NCBI GenBank assembly: GCA_003248935.1
Contig: QFQF01000012.1
Location: forward strand, 114,270 to 178,269
DNA from: Sphingobium sp.
Lineage (GTDB): Bacteria > Pseudomonadota > Alphaproteobacteria > Sphingomonadales > Sphingomonadaceae
DNA length: 64,000 nt
Direction: 5' to 3'
The first letter of the stretch is position 1. Every line of letters starts with the position of its first letter. A program made the position numbers and the translations under genes. Shown one piece after another: positions 26,925 through 36,712 of this stretch. Below the pieces are notes generated by a model, which saw only the letters and a list, made by a program, of their open reading frames with translations, ran no database searches and was not told the DNA's origin.

Positions 26925-27376
26925 CGCAGGCCGGTGGGCGGCGGTCCGTCGTCGAACACATGGCCCAGATGCCCGCCGCAGCGGGCGCAATGCACTTCTG
27001 TCCGGCGCATGCCCAGGCTGGTGTCGGACCGCGTGCCGATCGCCTTGGGCAGGGGACGCCAGAAGCTCGGCCAGCCCGTGCCGCTGTCGAACTTCGTCGC
27101 CGATGAGAACAGCGGCTGGTCGCATCCGGCACACAGGAACCGCCCCTTGCGATGCTCGCCGTTGAGCGGGCTGGAAAAGGGGCGCTCCGTCGATTCCTCG
27201 CGCAGCACCGCATATTGGCCGGGCGTCAGCTTGGCCTTCCATTGCGCCGCTGTCATCTGCACCGGATAGGCAGCCGCCTCCGCACGATCACCGGTGCCCA
27301 ACAGGCGCGGCGCCAATCCGGCAAGGGCAACCGTACCGATACCGCCCCAAAGCATACTGCGCCTGTCGATCCGCAT
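26879..27376 (-). CDS. msrB: Exported peptide-methionine (R)-S-oxide reductase MsrB
   Basis: 165 residues from the ATG at 27376, preceded by GAGGAG 7 bp upstream. The N-terminus MRIDRRSMLWGGIGTVALAG resembles a twin-arginine signal followed by AEAAA, so export to the periplasm is likely. The SelR domain has the zinc cysteines in CAGC and CARC, and the catalytic Cys in RYCMNGFAMRF. No obvious resolving cysteine is present. MsrB reduces the R-epimer of methionine sulfoxide. Its 3' end overlaps the convergent GT-C-like gene by 46 bp, so the RYCMNGF-coding region doubles as that gene's C-terminus. An exported MsrA lies 14 kb away. Confidence 0.93.
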   Translation of the reverse strand: MRIDRRSMLWGGIGTVALAGLAPRLLGTGDRAEAAAYPVQMTAAQWKAKLTPGQYAVLREESTERPFSSPLNGEHRKGRFLCAGCDQPLFSSATKFDSGTGWPSFWRPLPKAIGTRSDTSLGMRRTEVHCARCGGHLGHVFDDGPPPTGLRYCMNGFAMRFVPAG

Positions 27377-27418
27377 GACCGTTCTCCTCACGCGCGATAT
27401 GGCGTCGGATACTCTTGT

Positions 27419-28620
27419 TTAAACCCCCTCGGCCCGGCGGCGGCCGAACAGCCCGGCCCGTGCCGGGCCACCGCCGGACTTCAGGACGTTGCGGCGAAAC
27501 AAGCGGACACCGAAGCGGATGATCAGCGTCACCCACAGAAGCTGCCAGACGATGGCCGCCGCATGCGGCCACAATGCGGGGGACTGGGCCGCGCGGGCGA
27601 TCATCGCGAAGGGGGAACTGAACGGGAAGATCGCCGCGGCGATCTCCGGCGGCGCACCCATGCGGTTCACGGCATAGCTCGCGAAGAAGAAGATCACGAC
27701 CTGCGTCATGGTGATCGGCATGGAAAGGGTCTGCACCTCCCGCACCGTCGACGCCTGCGCGCCGATGCCGATGAACAGCGATCCCAGCAGCGTGTAGGCG
27801 GTGGCGAAATAGACGAGGAAGAGGAGGATGAAGAGCGGCCATCCCACGGCCGGTGGCGGCAGCGGGAAGTTGAAGCCGACGAGGCCGGTATAGGCAAGGA
27901 TGGCGACCGTCGCCCAGACACCGATGCCGACCAGCGACATGGCCAGCATCGCACCCAGCTTGCCGAGGAAGATCGCATCCACCGGCACTGCGGCGGCAAG
28001 GATTTCGATGATCTTGTTCGCCTTTTCCTCGACCAGGTTCGAAAGCACCATGCCCGCCAGCAGCATGGTGAGCAGGAACAGCAGCACCTGCGCCGAGCGG
28101 CCGGTGAGCAAGCGGCCCTGCCGTTCCGACCCGCCGCTCGCCGCCACCGGTTCCAGCGTGACGCGCACCGGCGCTGTGGCCTCCGCCGACTGTGCCATCC
28201 CGGCCAGCAGCCCCACCTCGCCACGCAGGCGGGCGATGTCACCCTGCTTGCCGGTCAGGCGCGGCGCCGCCAGCGAACCGGACAGCACGGCGATGACGCC
28301 GCCGCCGTCGCGAATGGAAAGGGCGGCATGCGGATCGGTGCCCGGAGGCAGGCGACGCAGACCCGGCACGGCGGGATCGCCCATGCCCTCAGCCAGCCGC
28401 GCGTGTGCGGCCTCCAGCCGTCCGGCCTCCGTCGGCGACAGGACGACGCCGATCACCGGACGCATCGCCTCCCCGTCGATCCGGTCGCCCATCGTGCCGA
28501 CGAGGCCGCCGATGACGAGCGGGAACAGCGGCCCGATCAGGAACAGGATGAATGCCTTGGAAAAGATGATGGCGGTGAAGTCGCGGCGGGCGATCACCAG
28601 CGCGGCGCGCAGGGTTTCCC

Positions 28621-28624
<4 letters not shown>
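27419..28624 (-). CDS. ABC-2 type exporter permease (NatB-like)
   Basis: 401 residues. One transmembrane segment near residue 30 (FSKAFILFLIGPLFPLVIGGLV) is followed by a large extracytoplasmic loop (about 50-170), then about five hydrophobic segments in the C-terminal half. This is the layout of the ABC2_membrane_3 group, which includes NatB. Its start overlaps the stop of the ATPase gene by 4 bp (ATGA), so the two form one transporter. The substrate is unknown; the NatAB relation suggests export of an ion, lipid or drug, not a firm assignment. Confidence 0.88.
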
Positions 28625-29577
<953 letters not shown>

Positions 29578-29600
29578 CGGCGTCAAGATAGCCTTGCGAC

Positions 29601-30698
29601 ATGACAAGACAAGCGGTGATAGCGGCGGCCTCTCCAATCGAGGCGCGCCTGAAGGCGGAAGCCGGACGGCTGGGCTTTGCCGCCTGCGCGATCGCGCGCG
29701 CCGACGCCGCGCCGCAGACCGCCGCGCGGTTGCGCGACTGGCTGGATGCGGGCCGCCATGGCGACATGCTGTGGATGGAGGAGCGCGCGGAGCAGCGCGG
29801 CTCGCCCGCCGGTCTGTGGCCGGAGGTGAAGTCGGTGGTGATGCTGGGCATGAGCTATGCGCCCGGCCGCGACCCGCTGGCGCTCGCCGACGTCGCCGAC
29901 CGCGCCCGCATTTCCGTCTATGCGCAGGGGCAGGATTATCATGATGTCGTGAAGCGCGCGCTGAAGGCGCTGGCGCGCTGGCTGGTCGACGCAGCGCCTG
30001 GCCACGCGCTGAAGGTCTTCGTCGATACGGCGCCGGTCATGGAAAAGCCGCTGGCCGAGGCGGCGGGACTCGGCTGGCAGGGCAAGCACAGCAATCTGGT
30101 AAGCCGCGATCACGGAAGCTGGCTGTTCCTGGGCGCGCTCTACACGACGCTGGACCTCGCCCCGGACACGCCGGGCACGGACCGGTGCGGGAGCTGCTCG
30201 GCCTGTCAGCATGCCTGCCCGACCGACGCCTTTCCCGCGCCGTACACGGTCGACGCCCGCCGTTGCGTCTCCTACCTGACGATCGAGCACAAGGGGCCAA
30301 TACCGGAGGAATTGCGGCCCGGGATCGGCAACCGCGTCTATGGCTGCGACGATTGCCTGGCGGTATGTCCGTGGAACAAGTTCGCCGCGACCGCCGCGCG
30401 CAACCGCGCCTTTGTCGGCCGCGCCGAGCTCGCTGCACCGGCCATCGCCGACCTGCTGGCGCTGGACGATGCGGCCTTCCGCGAAGTGTTCGCGGGCTCG
30501 CCGATCAAGCGGATCGGCCGCAACCGGATGGTCAGGAACGCGGCGATCGCGGCGGGGAACAGCGGCGATCCCGCGTTCGTGCCGCGCCTCTCGGTCCTGA
30601 CCGGCGATAGCGATCCCGTGGTTGCGGAGGCCGCCCGCTGGGCGCTGGAGCGCCTGACACCTGATGCCGGAGGCGGTGCGCCGCGCCGATATCCATAG
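29601..30698 (+). CDS. queG: Epoxyqueuosine reductase QueG
   Basis: 365 residues. The cobalamin-binding N-terminal domain precedes two [4Fe-4S] sites: CGSCSACQHACPTDAF and CDDCLAVCPWNKFA, with an extra Cys in RRCVSYLTIEHKG. A HEAT-like C-terminal stretch (about 300-365, with DPAFVPRLSVL and DSDPVVAEAARWALERL) is present. The enzyme carries out the last step of queuosine synthesis, reducing epoxyqueuosine in tRNA wobble position 34. It lies 23 bp from the divergent ABC ATPase. There is no clear Shine-Dalgarno sequence before its ATG; TAGCCT ends 6 bp before it. Confidence 0.96.
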   Translation: MTRQAVIAAASPIEARLKAEAGRLGFAACAIARADAAPQTAARLRDWLDAGRHGDMLWMEERAEQRGSPAGLWPEVKSVVMLGMSYAPGRDPLALADVADRARISVYAQGQDYHDVVKRALKALARWLVDAAPGHALKVFVDTAPVMEKPLAEAAGLGWQGKHSNLVSRDHGSWLFLGALYTTLDLAPDTPGTDRCGSCSACQHACPTDAFPAPYTVDARRCVSYLTIEHKGPIPEELRPGIGNRVYGCDDCLAVCPWNKFAATAARNRAFVGRAELAAPAIADLLALDDAAFREVFAGSPIKRIGRNRMVRNAAIAAGNSGDPAFVPRLSVLTGDSDPVVAEAARWALERLTPDAGGGAPRRYP

Positions 30699-30734
30699 AA
30701 AAAGGGCGGGCGCCCTGTCCGGTGCCCGCCCCTT
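30699..30734 (-). terminator. Bidirectional terminator between queG and the CsgG-like gene
   Basis: A 14-bp stem (about 30701-30714 / 30721-30734, one mismatch) follows the queG stop directly. On the minus strand it is followed by TTTTT, so it is best placed as the terminator of the CsgG-like gene. Confidence 0.7.
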
Positions 30735-30757
30735 CCCGTGTCCGTGTTGCCGTCGGC

Positions 30758-31579
30758 TTACTTCGCCGTGGGAGCCGCCGCCGCCGCGTTTTCCGGCAGG
30801 CCGCCGAGCTGGGTCACCAGCTTCGTATAGGCGTCGAGATAGGCGAGGACGATGACCTGGCCAATCTCCGTGTTCTGGTAGCCGCCACCGCCAGCGGCGG
30901 CGAAACCGCCCCACCAGCCAGCGCCGCCGCCGCCGCCGAAGCCGATGTCGGTCTTGCGCGCATAGCCTTCGGTCAGCGCCTCTTCCTCGGTGGTGCGGGC
31001 GTTGACGATCGAAAGCGTGACGTTCGCTTCCTTCTTCTTGATGTTCAGGCCGCCGGCGATCGCGCCGAACGTGCCGCCCAGCATACCGCCCAGCGCGCCG
31101 CCGATGCCGCCGCCGCCGGAGTTGCGGTTGGACGACACGATGTCGGGCTGGAGGAAGTAGTCCGCCGCCTTGACCTGGCCCTTGCCCAGGTTCGATCCGG
31201 CCTGCAGCTCACCGCTGTCGGCCATCGCGCGTTCGATATTGCGGCTGGCCATCGAGCGGCCGCGGTTGACGAGGCCGAAGCAGCCGGACTGCTGCACGAA
31301 GACCTTCAGGATCGCCTCCGGGCTGCCCAGGTTCAGCTCGCGCCACCACTGGTTGTCGGGCTCGACGATCGCGACGGTGCCGAGGCGCCGGGTGCAGCGC
31401 GGAATCTCGGTCGTCGCCTTTTCCTGTGAGCGACGGCCGGACGATGCGCCCTTGGTGGTGCCATCCTTGTAGGTCTTGCCAGACGAGCTCATGTTCGTCT
31501 GGGCGAAGGCGGCCGGGACGGGCGCCGTGGCCAGCATGGCAAACGAGGCCGCGATGGCGGTGATGTTCTTGACGGTCAC
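30758..31579 (-). CDS. CsgG/HfaB-like secreted protein
   Basis: 273 residues. A Sec signal (1-26) ends AFA-QT, and the mature N-terminus is Gln, not Cys, so the usual CsgG lipobox is missing. The body matches CsgG/HfaB-type proteins: LGTVAIVEPD, LKVFVQQSGCFGLVNRGRSM, AADYFLQPDIVSS, NVTLSIVNARTTEE and VIVLAYLDAYTKLVTQLG. Gly-rich stretches sit near residues 140-165 and 215-235. CsgG forms the outer-membrane pore for curli, and HfaB anchors the Caulobacter holdfast. No csg or hfa partners are in the window. Function as a pore is therefore an inference, weakened by the missing lipobox. Confidence 0.8.
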   Translation of the reverse strand: MTVKNITAIAASFAMLATAPVPAAFAQTNMSSSGKTYKDGTTKGASSGRRSQEKATTEIPRCTRRLGTVAIVEPDNQWWRELNLGSPEAILKVFVQQSGCFGLVNRGRSMASRNIERAMADSGELQAGSNLGKGQVKAADYFLQPDIVSSNRNSGGGGIGGALGGMLGGTFGAIAGGLNIKKKEANVTLSIVNARTTEEEALTEGYARKTDIGFGGGGGAGWWGGFAAAGGGGYQNTEIGQVIVLAYLDAYTKLVTQLGGLPENAAAAAPTAK

Positions 31580-31764
31580 TGTATAACCCCCTGCTATAAT
31601 TGGCCCAGGGTGGGCCCAATGGTTAATGTTGTGCGACGAGTTATGTGTTTCCGGATGAAGCCCTTATACCTTTTCCTTGACGGATGGAATGCCATCGATG
31701 GGTTGAGATGCGGTGAACGCGCGATCCTGCTGACAGCGCCCCGCCCTGCTGCTATCGGCGCGGG

Positions 31765-33570
31765 ATGACCGACCTTTCGCACATCCGTAATTTCTCGATC
31801 ATCGCGCATATCGACCATGGCAAGTCGACGCTGGCCGATCGCCTGATCCAGCGTACCGGGGGCCTCACCGATCGCGAGATGTCAGCGCAGGTTCTCGACA
31901 ACATGGATATCGAGAAGGAGCGCGGCATCACGATCAAGGCGCAGACCGTGCGCCTCGATTATGTCGCGAAGAACGGCGAGACCTACGAACTGAATCTCAT
32001 GGACACGCCGGGCCATGTCGACTTCGCCTATGAGGTGAGCCGGTCTCTCGCCGCGTGCGAGGGCGCATTGCTGGTGGTCGACGCGGCGCAGGGCGTGGAG
32101 GCGCAGACCCTCGCCAACGTCTACCAGTCGATCGAGCACGACCATGAGATCGTGCCCGTCATCAACAAGATCGACCTGCCCGCCGCCGAGCCGGAGAAGG
32201 TGAAGGCGGAGATCGAGGAGGTCATCGGCCTCGACGCGAGCGAGGCGGTGCTGGCGAGCGCGAAGTCCGGCATCGGCATCGACGACATCCTTGAGGCGGT
32301 GGTCGCCAAGATCCCGGCGCCCAGGGGCGACCGCGACGCGCCGCTGGAGGCGATGCTGGTCGACAGCTGGTACGACCCCTATCTGGGCGTCGTCATCCTG
32401 ATCCGCGTCATGAACGGCGTCATCAGGAAGGGGCAGCAGATCAAGTTCATGATCGGCGGCACCGAGCATCTGATCGACCGGGTCGGCTGCTTCCGGCCGA
32501 AGATCGAGCAGTTGGCCGAACTGGGGCCGGGCGAGATCGGCTTCATCACCGCGCAGATCAAGGACATCAGCCAGACCCGCGTCGGCGACACCATCACGAC
32601 GGTCAAGAACCCGGCGAAGGAAGCGCTGCCCGGCTTCAAGGAAGTGCAGCCGGTGGTGTTCTGCGGCCTGTTCCCGGTCGACGCTGCGGATTTCGAGAAG
32701 CTGCGCGATTCGATCAGCAAGCTGCGCCTCAACGACGCCTCGTTCAGCTTCGAGATGGAAACGTCGGCGGCGCTGGGCTTCGGCTTCCGCTGCGGGTTCC
32801 TGGGCCTCCTCCACCTGGAGATCATCCAGGAACGGCTGACGCGCGAATACGACCTCGACCTCATCACCACGGCGCCGTCGGTCGTGTACGACATGCACAT
32901 GCGGGACGGGTCGATCCTGCACCTGCACAACCCGGCCGACATGCCCGATCCGAACCATATCGAGTTCATCGAGGAACCGTGGATCGAGGCGGTGATCTAC
33001 TGCCCCGACGAATATCTCGGCTCCATCCTGAAGCTGTGTCAGGACCGGCGCGGCATCCAGAAGAACCTGACCTATGTCGGCGGCCGCGCGCAGGCGACCT
33101 ACGAACTGCCGCTGAACGAGGTCGTGTTCGACTTCTACGATAGGCTGAAGTCGATCTCTCGCGGCTATGCGAGCTTCGACTATCACCAGATCGGCACGCG
33201 TGAGGGCGATCTGGTGAAGATGGGCATCCTCGTCAACAACGAGCCGGTCGACGCGCTCAGCATGATCGTCCACCGCTCCGCCGCCGAGGCGCGCGGGCGG
33301 CACATGTGCGAGCGGCTGACGGATCTGATCCCCCGCCACCTGTTCAAGATTCCGATCCAAGCGGCGATCGGCGGCAAGGTGATCGCGCGCGAGACGATTG
33401 CGGCGATGCGCAAGGACGTGACCGCCAAATGCTATGGCGGCGACATCACCCGCAAGAAAAAGCTGCTGGAGAAGCAGAAGGAAGGCAAGAAGCGGATGCG
33501 CGAATATGGCAGCGTGCAAATCCCGCAGGAGGCCTTCATTGCTGCCCTGCGCATGGGCGACGAGGGTTAA
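31765..33570 (+). CDS. lepA: Elongation factor 4 (LepA)
   Basis: 601 residues. It has GTPase motifs AHIDHGKSTL (G1, residues 14-23), DTPGHVDF (G3) and NKIDLP (G4), then EF-G-like domains II, III and V and the LepA-specific C-terminal domain (about 490-601, rich in Lys and Arg, KCYGGDITRKKKLLEKQKEG). LepA is a ribosome-binding GTPase that promotes back-translocation or assists translation initiation and assembly under stress. It is monocistronic; the Shine-Dalgarno sequence is weak. A hairpin follows the stop. Confidence 0.98.
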   Translation: MTDLSHIRNFSIIAHIDHGKSTLADRLIQRTGGLTDREMSAQVLDNMDIEKERGITIKAQTVRLDYVAKNGETYELNLMDTPGHVDFAYEVSRSLAACEGALLVVDAAQGVEAQTLANVYQSIEHDHEIVPVINKIDLPAAEPEKVKAEIEEVIGLDASEAVLASAKSGIGIDDILEAVVAKIPAPRGDRDAPLEAMLVDSWYDPYLGVVILIRVMNGVIRKGQQIKFMIGGTEHLIDRVGCFRPKIEQLAELGPGEIGFITAQIKDISQTRVGDTITTVKNPAKEALPGFKEVQPVVFCGLFPVDAADFEKLRDSISKLRLNDASFSFEMETSAALGFGFRCGFLGLLHLEIIQERLTREYDLDLITTAPSVVYDMHMRDGSILHLHNPADMPDPNHIEFIEEPWIEAVIYCPDEYLGSILKLCQDRRGIQKNLTYVGGRAQATYELPLNEVVFDFYDRLKSISRGYASFDYHQIGTREGDLVKMGILVNNEPVDALSMIVHRSAAEARGRHMCERLTDLIPRHLFKIPIQAAIGGKVIARETIAAMRKDVTAKCYGGDITRKKKLLEKQKEGKKRMREYGSVQIPQEAFIAALRMGDEG

Positions 33571-33628
33571 GTATCGCCCGCCGGGCCGCCTTCCTGACCC
33601 TGGATTAAAGCGTCGGAGCCGGAAAAGC

Positions 33629-33667
33629 GGAACCCGCCGCCTGCGGGAGCGAGCAGGGGCGGGCTCC
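33629..33667. terminator. Hairpin downstream of lepA
   Basis: GGAACCCGCC (33629-33638) can pair with GGCGGGCTCC (33658-33667), a 10-bp stem with one mismatch, between convergent lepA and the next gene. No T-run follows. Confidence 0.4.
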
Positions 33668-33711
33668 GGCGCGCCGATGGTCCAGTCCGGCGCGCAGGTT
33701 GTGACGGGCGT

Positions 33712-34875
33712 TCAGGTCGTGGCGGGGCGCCAGCCCGGGCGGCGCTGACCGCCCTTGCCACCCTTCCCGAAGTCATAGCTGACCTGGGTACGGATGGGTG
33801 CGCGGGCCTCGACCTTGGCACGGGCGGACACCGGCTCGGCCGATGTCGCCGCGGGCTGCGCGGTCCGCACCCCGCCCTCGTCCTGCCGCTGCTGAAGCAG
33901 GAAGGCGGCACGGCGCAGACGCGCCTTGCGGGTGCGGAACGGATTTTCCGCGCTCGGCGCCTCGGCAACCATCGCTTCCAGTTCGGCCTGCTCGCCCTCC
34001 GCATCGACACGGCGCGCGGCGACAGGCTGCACGTTCACGACGGGGACTGGCGTGACGGGAACTGGCGCGACCGGGGCTACCGGAACGAACGGCCCGGCCG
34101 CCGGATCAATCGTGGTCGGCGTGAAACCGCCCGGCTGGACGCTGGATACGCCCTCCTCATCCTCTTCATCACGACGGCGGCGACGCACCAGGGCGAGCGC
34201 TCCTCCGACGCCGACAACGCCGGCCAGCACGGCGATGCCGCCGACCAGCGCGATCGTTCCCGTGTCACCCATGCGGGACATGACGCCGGAAGACGGCGCG
34301 GCGACAGGCGCCGGATTGACCGGCGCGACGGTGGAGGCGGCACCGCCCGCGGTCACCGCCGCGGCATCCGCACGCTCGGCCGAACGGGTCGCCGCAGTGC
34401 TCGCATCGATCGCGGTCGCGGCACTGGAGGACGGCGTTTGCGCCTTCTCTGTGACAGGCGCCGCGCTGGCGGTCTTGTCGGCGCGCGCCTCGTCCCGACT
34501 TGCCCGGCGCTGTGTCGCAGGATTGGCTTCCTGCGGCGTCACCGCTTCGGGCTCCACCACCGCTTCACTCGGGGGCGCCGTCTGCGGCACCGGCTGGACA
34601 ACCGGGGATAGCGGCCTGAACACCGGCGCCTGCGCGGCGGTCGCGGGCACTGCCGGAGCGGCGGGGACAGCCCCTTGCGGTGGCGCTGCCGGTGTCGGCG
34701 CCGTCATGTCCGGCATCGGCTGCTGCGCGGGTTGTGGCCCAATGGCTGGAGCAGCGACCGGAGGCGCCATGACGGGTGCGGACTGCTCCTGCGCCATCAG
34801 GGGGGTGGAACCGAAGACCAGGCCAGCGGCAATCGCGGACCAGGCCGTACGAGCGGGGGTAAGATGCTGTTTCAT
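33712..34875 (-). CDS. Hypothetical proline/alanine-rich single-pass membrane protein
   Basis: 387 residues, not recognised. A signal peptide (1-28, ending LMA-QE) is followed by a disordered Pro/Ala/Thr-rich region (about 30-200). One transmembrane helix follows (205-230, GTIALVGGIAVLAGVVGVGG), then RRRRRDEEDEEG and a basic C-terminal part with many Val/Pro/Ala and Arg residues that ends QRRPGWRPATT. The topology suggests an extended periplasmic arm, one helix and a cytosolic basic tail. It is convergent with lepA and faces an AT-rich region at its 5' end. It could connect the envelope layers or bind a polymer, but nothing identifies it. Confidence 0.7.
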   Translation of the reverse strand: MKQHLTPARTAWSAIAAGLVFGSTPLMAQEQSAPVMAPPVAAPAIGPQPAQQPMPDMTAPTPAAPPQGAVPAAPAVPATAAQAPVFRPLSPVVQPVPQTAPPSEAVVEPEAVTPQEANPATQRRASRDEARADKTASAAPVTEKAQTPSSSAATAIDASTAATRSAERADAAAVTAGGAASTVAPVNPAPVAAPSSGVMSRMGDTGTIALVGGIAVLAGVVGVGGALALVRRRRRDEEDEEGVSSVQPGGFTPTTIDPAAGPFVPVAPVAPVPVTPVPVVNVQPVAARRVDAEGEQAELEAMVAEAPSAENPFRTRKARLRRAAFLLQQRQDEGGVRTAQPAATSAEPVSARAKVEARAPIRTQVSYDFGKGGKGGQRRPGWRPATT

Positions 34876-34981
34876 GGTAAGAGCGAAACACCCCGGAACG
34901 AGAAATCGGCTCCCACTCTCTGCCAGAAGATGGTCGAGACGTGCCGCTTCGCCGGTGGATCGAATGTTGATGGCGGTTTTG

Positions 34982-35050
34982 GCAATTTTATTGCACGATC
35001 AATACCACATACACTGAACGGATATTCATCCTCATTCATAAAGCATTCAT
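34982..35050. promoter_or_regulatory. AT-rich control region with palindrome and phased ATTCAT repeats
   Basis: The 356 bp between the divergent unknown gene (start 34875) and proA (start 35232) is unusually AT-rich from about 34970 to 35125. It holds a perfect palindrome GCAATtttATTGC (34982-34994) and three direct ATTCAT copies (35024, 35034, 35045) spaced 10-11 bp apart, one helical turn. Phased repeats of this type are common for response regulators. No gene is seen in the interval. Confidence 0.4.
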
Positions 35051-35231
35051 GAAAATAGGCACCATCGGAAATCTGTTCTTTTATCTTTCGAACTATACTT
35101 TAAATCTTTTCCAAATAATTCCGCCGACTTGAGATGCGCGGGTGTGCCGGGCGTTTCCTGCCCGCCGCTTTCATGCTAGGGGATCGGCCCGACCATTCCA
35201 GCCGCCACGCGCGGGCCGAAAGACGCATGCC

Positions 35232-36497
35232 ATGAACGACCTGACCCAGACGCCCGAAATGCTGATCGCGACGCTCGGCGCGCGGGCGCGGCGCGCCTCT
35301 GGAGCACTGGCGCAGGCAAACGACGCGCAGAAGGCGCAGGCTCTGCGCGATGCCGCAAAGGCGCTGCGTGCACAGGCCGGGGCGATCACGGCGGCCAATG
35401 CCCGTGACATGGAAAATGCGGCGGCCAACGGCCTGTCGCCCGCGATGCTCGACCGCCTGCGTCTGGATGGCGACCGGATCGAGGCGATGGCGGCGGGCGT
35501 GGAGGCGGTCGCGTCCCTGCCCAATCCGCTCGGCAGCGTGATCGAGGAAAGCGTGCGCCCCAACGGCATGGTACTTCAGCGGGTGCGCGTGCCGCTGGGC
35601 GTGATCGGCATCATCTACGAAAGCCGCCCCAATGTGACGGCGGACGCGGCGGCGCTGTGCCTGCGCGCGGGCAATGCCGTCATCCTGCGCGGCGGCAGCG
35701 AGGCGAAGGAAAGCAACCGCGCGATCCACGCCGCGATGATCGAGGGCATCGCCGCCGCCGGCCTGCCCGCCGATGCCGTTCAGATCGTGCCGACGACCGA
35801 CCGCGCCGCCGTGGGCGCGCTGCTGAAGGCCGCCGGTCTCGTCGACCTGATCGTGCCGCGCGGCGGCAAGTCGCTGGTCGCGCGCGTGCAGGAGGAGGCG
35901 CGGGTGCCGGTGCTCGCGCATCTCGACGGCCTCAACCACAGCTATGTCCATGCCGCCGCCGATCCCGCCATGGCGAAGCTGCTGCTGGTCAACGCCAAGA
36001 TGCGCCGGACGGGCGTGTGCGGCGCGACCGAAACCGTGCTGATCGACAAGGACTATGCCGATCCCGCGCCGCTGATCCGTGCCCTGCTCGACGCCAGGTG
36101 CGCGGTGCGCGGCGATGAAGCCGTGCAGGCGCTCGACCCCCGCGTCACGCCAGCGCAGGACGAGGATTGGGACACCGAGTATCTGGACGCGATCGTCTCG
36201 GCCAGGATCGTGGACGGCGTCGATGGCGCCATCGACCATATCGCGGCCCACGGCAGCCATCACACGGACGCGATCATTACCGAGGACGCAGATGTCGCCG
36301 AGCGCTTCCTCAATGCCGTCGACAGCGCGATCGTGATGTGGAACACCTCCACCCAGTTCGCCGACGGCGGCGAATTCGGCCTGGGCGCGGAGATCGGCAT
36401 CTCGACGGGCCGCCTGCACGCCCGTGGCCCGGTCGCGCTCGAGGGTCTCACCACCTACAAGTGGATCGTGCGCGGCAAGGGACAGATCAGGCCTTAG
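35232..36497 (+). CDS. proA: Glutamate-5-semialdehyde dehydrogenase
   Basis: 421 residues from the ATG at 35232. Motifs of gamma-glutamyl phosphate reductase include VPLGVIGIIYESRPNVT, NAVILRGGSEA, LIVPRGGKSLV and VNAKMRRTGVCGATETVLID, with the catalytic Cys in TGVCGATE, and FADGGEFGLGAEIGISTGRLHARGP near the end. It makes glutamate semialdehyde in proline synthesis. proB is not adjacent. The 451-residue open frame has 30 upstream codons without similarity. It lies 75 bp before the thrS leader ORF on the same strand. Confidence 0.97.
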   Translation: MNDLTQTPEMLIATLGARARRASGALAQANDAQKAQALRDAAKALRAQAGAITAANARDMENAAANGLSPAMLDRLRLDGDRIEAMAAGVEAVASLPNPLGSVIEESVRPNGMVLQRVRVPLGVIGIIYESRPNVTADAAALCLRAGNAVILRGGSEAKESNRAIHAAMIEGIAAAGLPADAVQIVPTTDRAAVGALLKAAGLVDLIVPRGGKSLVARVQEEARVPVLAHLDGLNHSYVHAAADPAMAKLLLVNAKMRRTGVCGATETVLIDKDYADPAPLIRALLDARCAVRGDEAVQALDPRVTPAQDEDWDTEYLDAIVSARIVDGVDGAIDHIAAHGSHHTDAIITEDADVAERFLNAVDSAIVMWNTSTQFADGGEFGLGAEIGISTGRLHARGPVALEGLTTYKWIVRGKGQIRP

Positions 36498-36571
36498 TTG
36501 GTATGGGCAATGTTGAGAAACCACTGATCCGGCCTCTCCCCATGGACCGCCTATCCTACTATATAGTCGAC

Positions 36572-36649
36572 ATGGCGAATCGTGTGACACGCACTACCAC
36601 CACTACTCCCGGACGCCGGGGGGTGGCTGGCGTGCGCGGCATGTGCTGA
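36572..36649 (+). CDS. Threonine-rich leader peptide upstream of thrS
   Basis: A 25-codon ORF, ATG to TGA, 119 bp before thrS. Six of the seven codons 6-12 are threonine (T-R-T-T-T-T-T, using ACA, ACT and ACC). The peptide has no other notable feature and ends in MC. There is an in-frame ATG ten codons upstream (36542). No clear Shine-Dalgarno sequence is seen; TATAGT ends four bases before the ATG, so a leaderless transcript is possible, as is known for the trp leader of Sinorhizobium. Such regulatory-codon runs act as ribosome sensors of charged tRNA in attenuators. The link to threonyl-tRNA synthetase makes the function obvious in principle but untested. Confidence 0.75.
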   Translation: MANRVTRTTTTTPGRRGVAGVRGMC

Positions 36650-36712
36650 CGGCTCGCTGGAACACCCGCCCGGATGGGGCGGGATAGCGGCCCTGCCCCA
36701 ATTCCGGCCTTT
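36618..36712 (+). promoter_or_regulatory. Candidate transcription attenuator of thrS
   Basis: Four segments can pair exclusively. Segment 1 (36618-36625, GGGGGGTG) pairs with 2 (36663-36671, CACCCGCCC); 2 pairs with 3 (CCCGCCC 36665-36671 with GGGCGGG 36677-36683, perfect 7 bp); 3 pairs with 4 (TGGGGCGGG 36675-36683 with CCCTGCCCCA 36691-36700, one bulge). The 3:4 hairpin is followed by AATTCCGGCCTTTTC, a weak and somewhat distant T-run. A ribosome stalled on the Thr codons would cover much of segment 1 and leave 2:3; one at the stop codon would favour 3:4. Confidence 0.55.

Noticed and set aside
29637..30914. Antisense frame over queG as extension of the ABC ATPase
   Set aside because: QueG iron-sulfur motifs lie on the plus strand, and the ATPase N-terminus is complete from 29577.
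31882..33519. Open frame of 545 codons antisense to lepA
   Set aside because: His/Asp/Arg-rich mirror of LepA codons.
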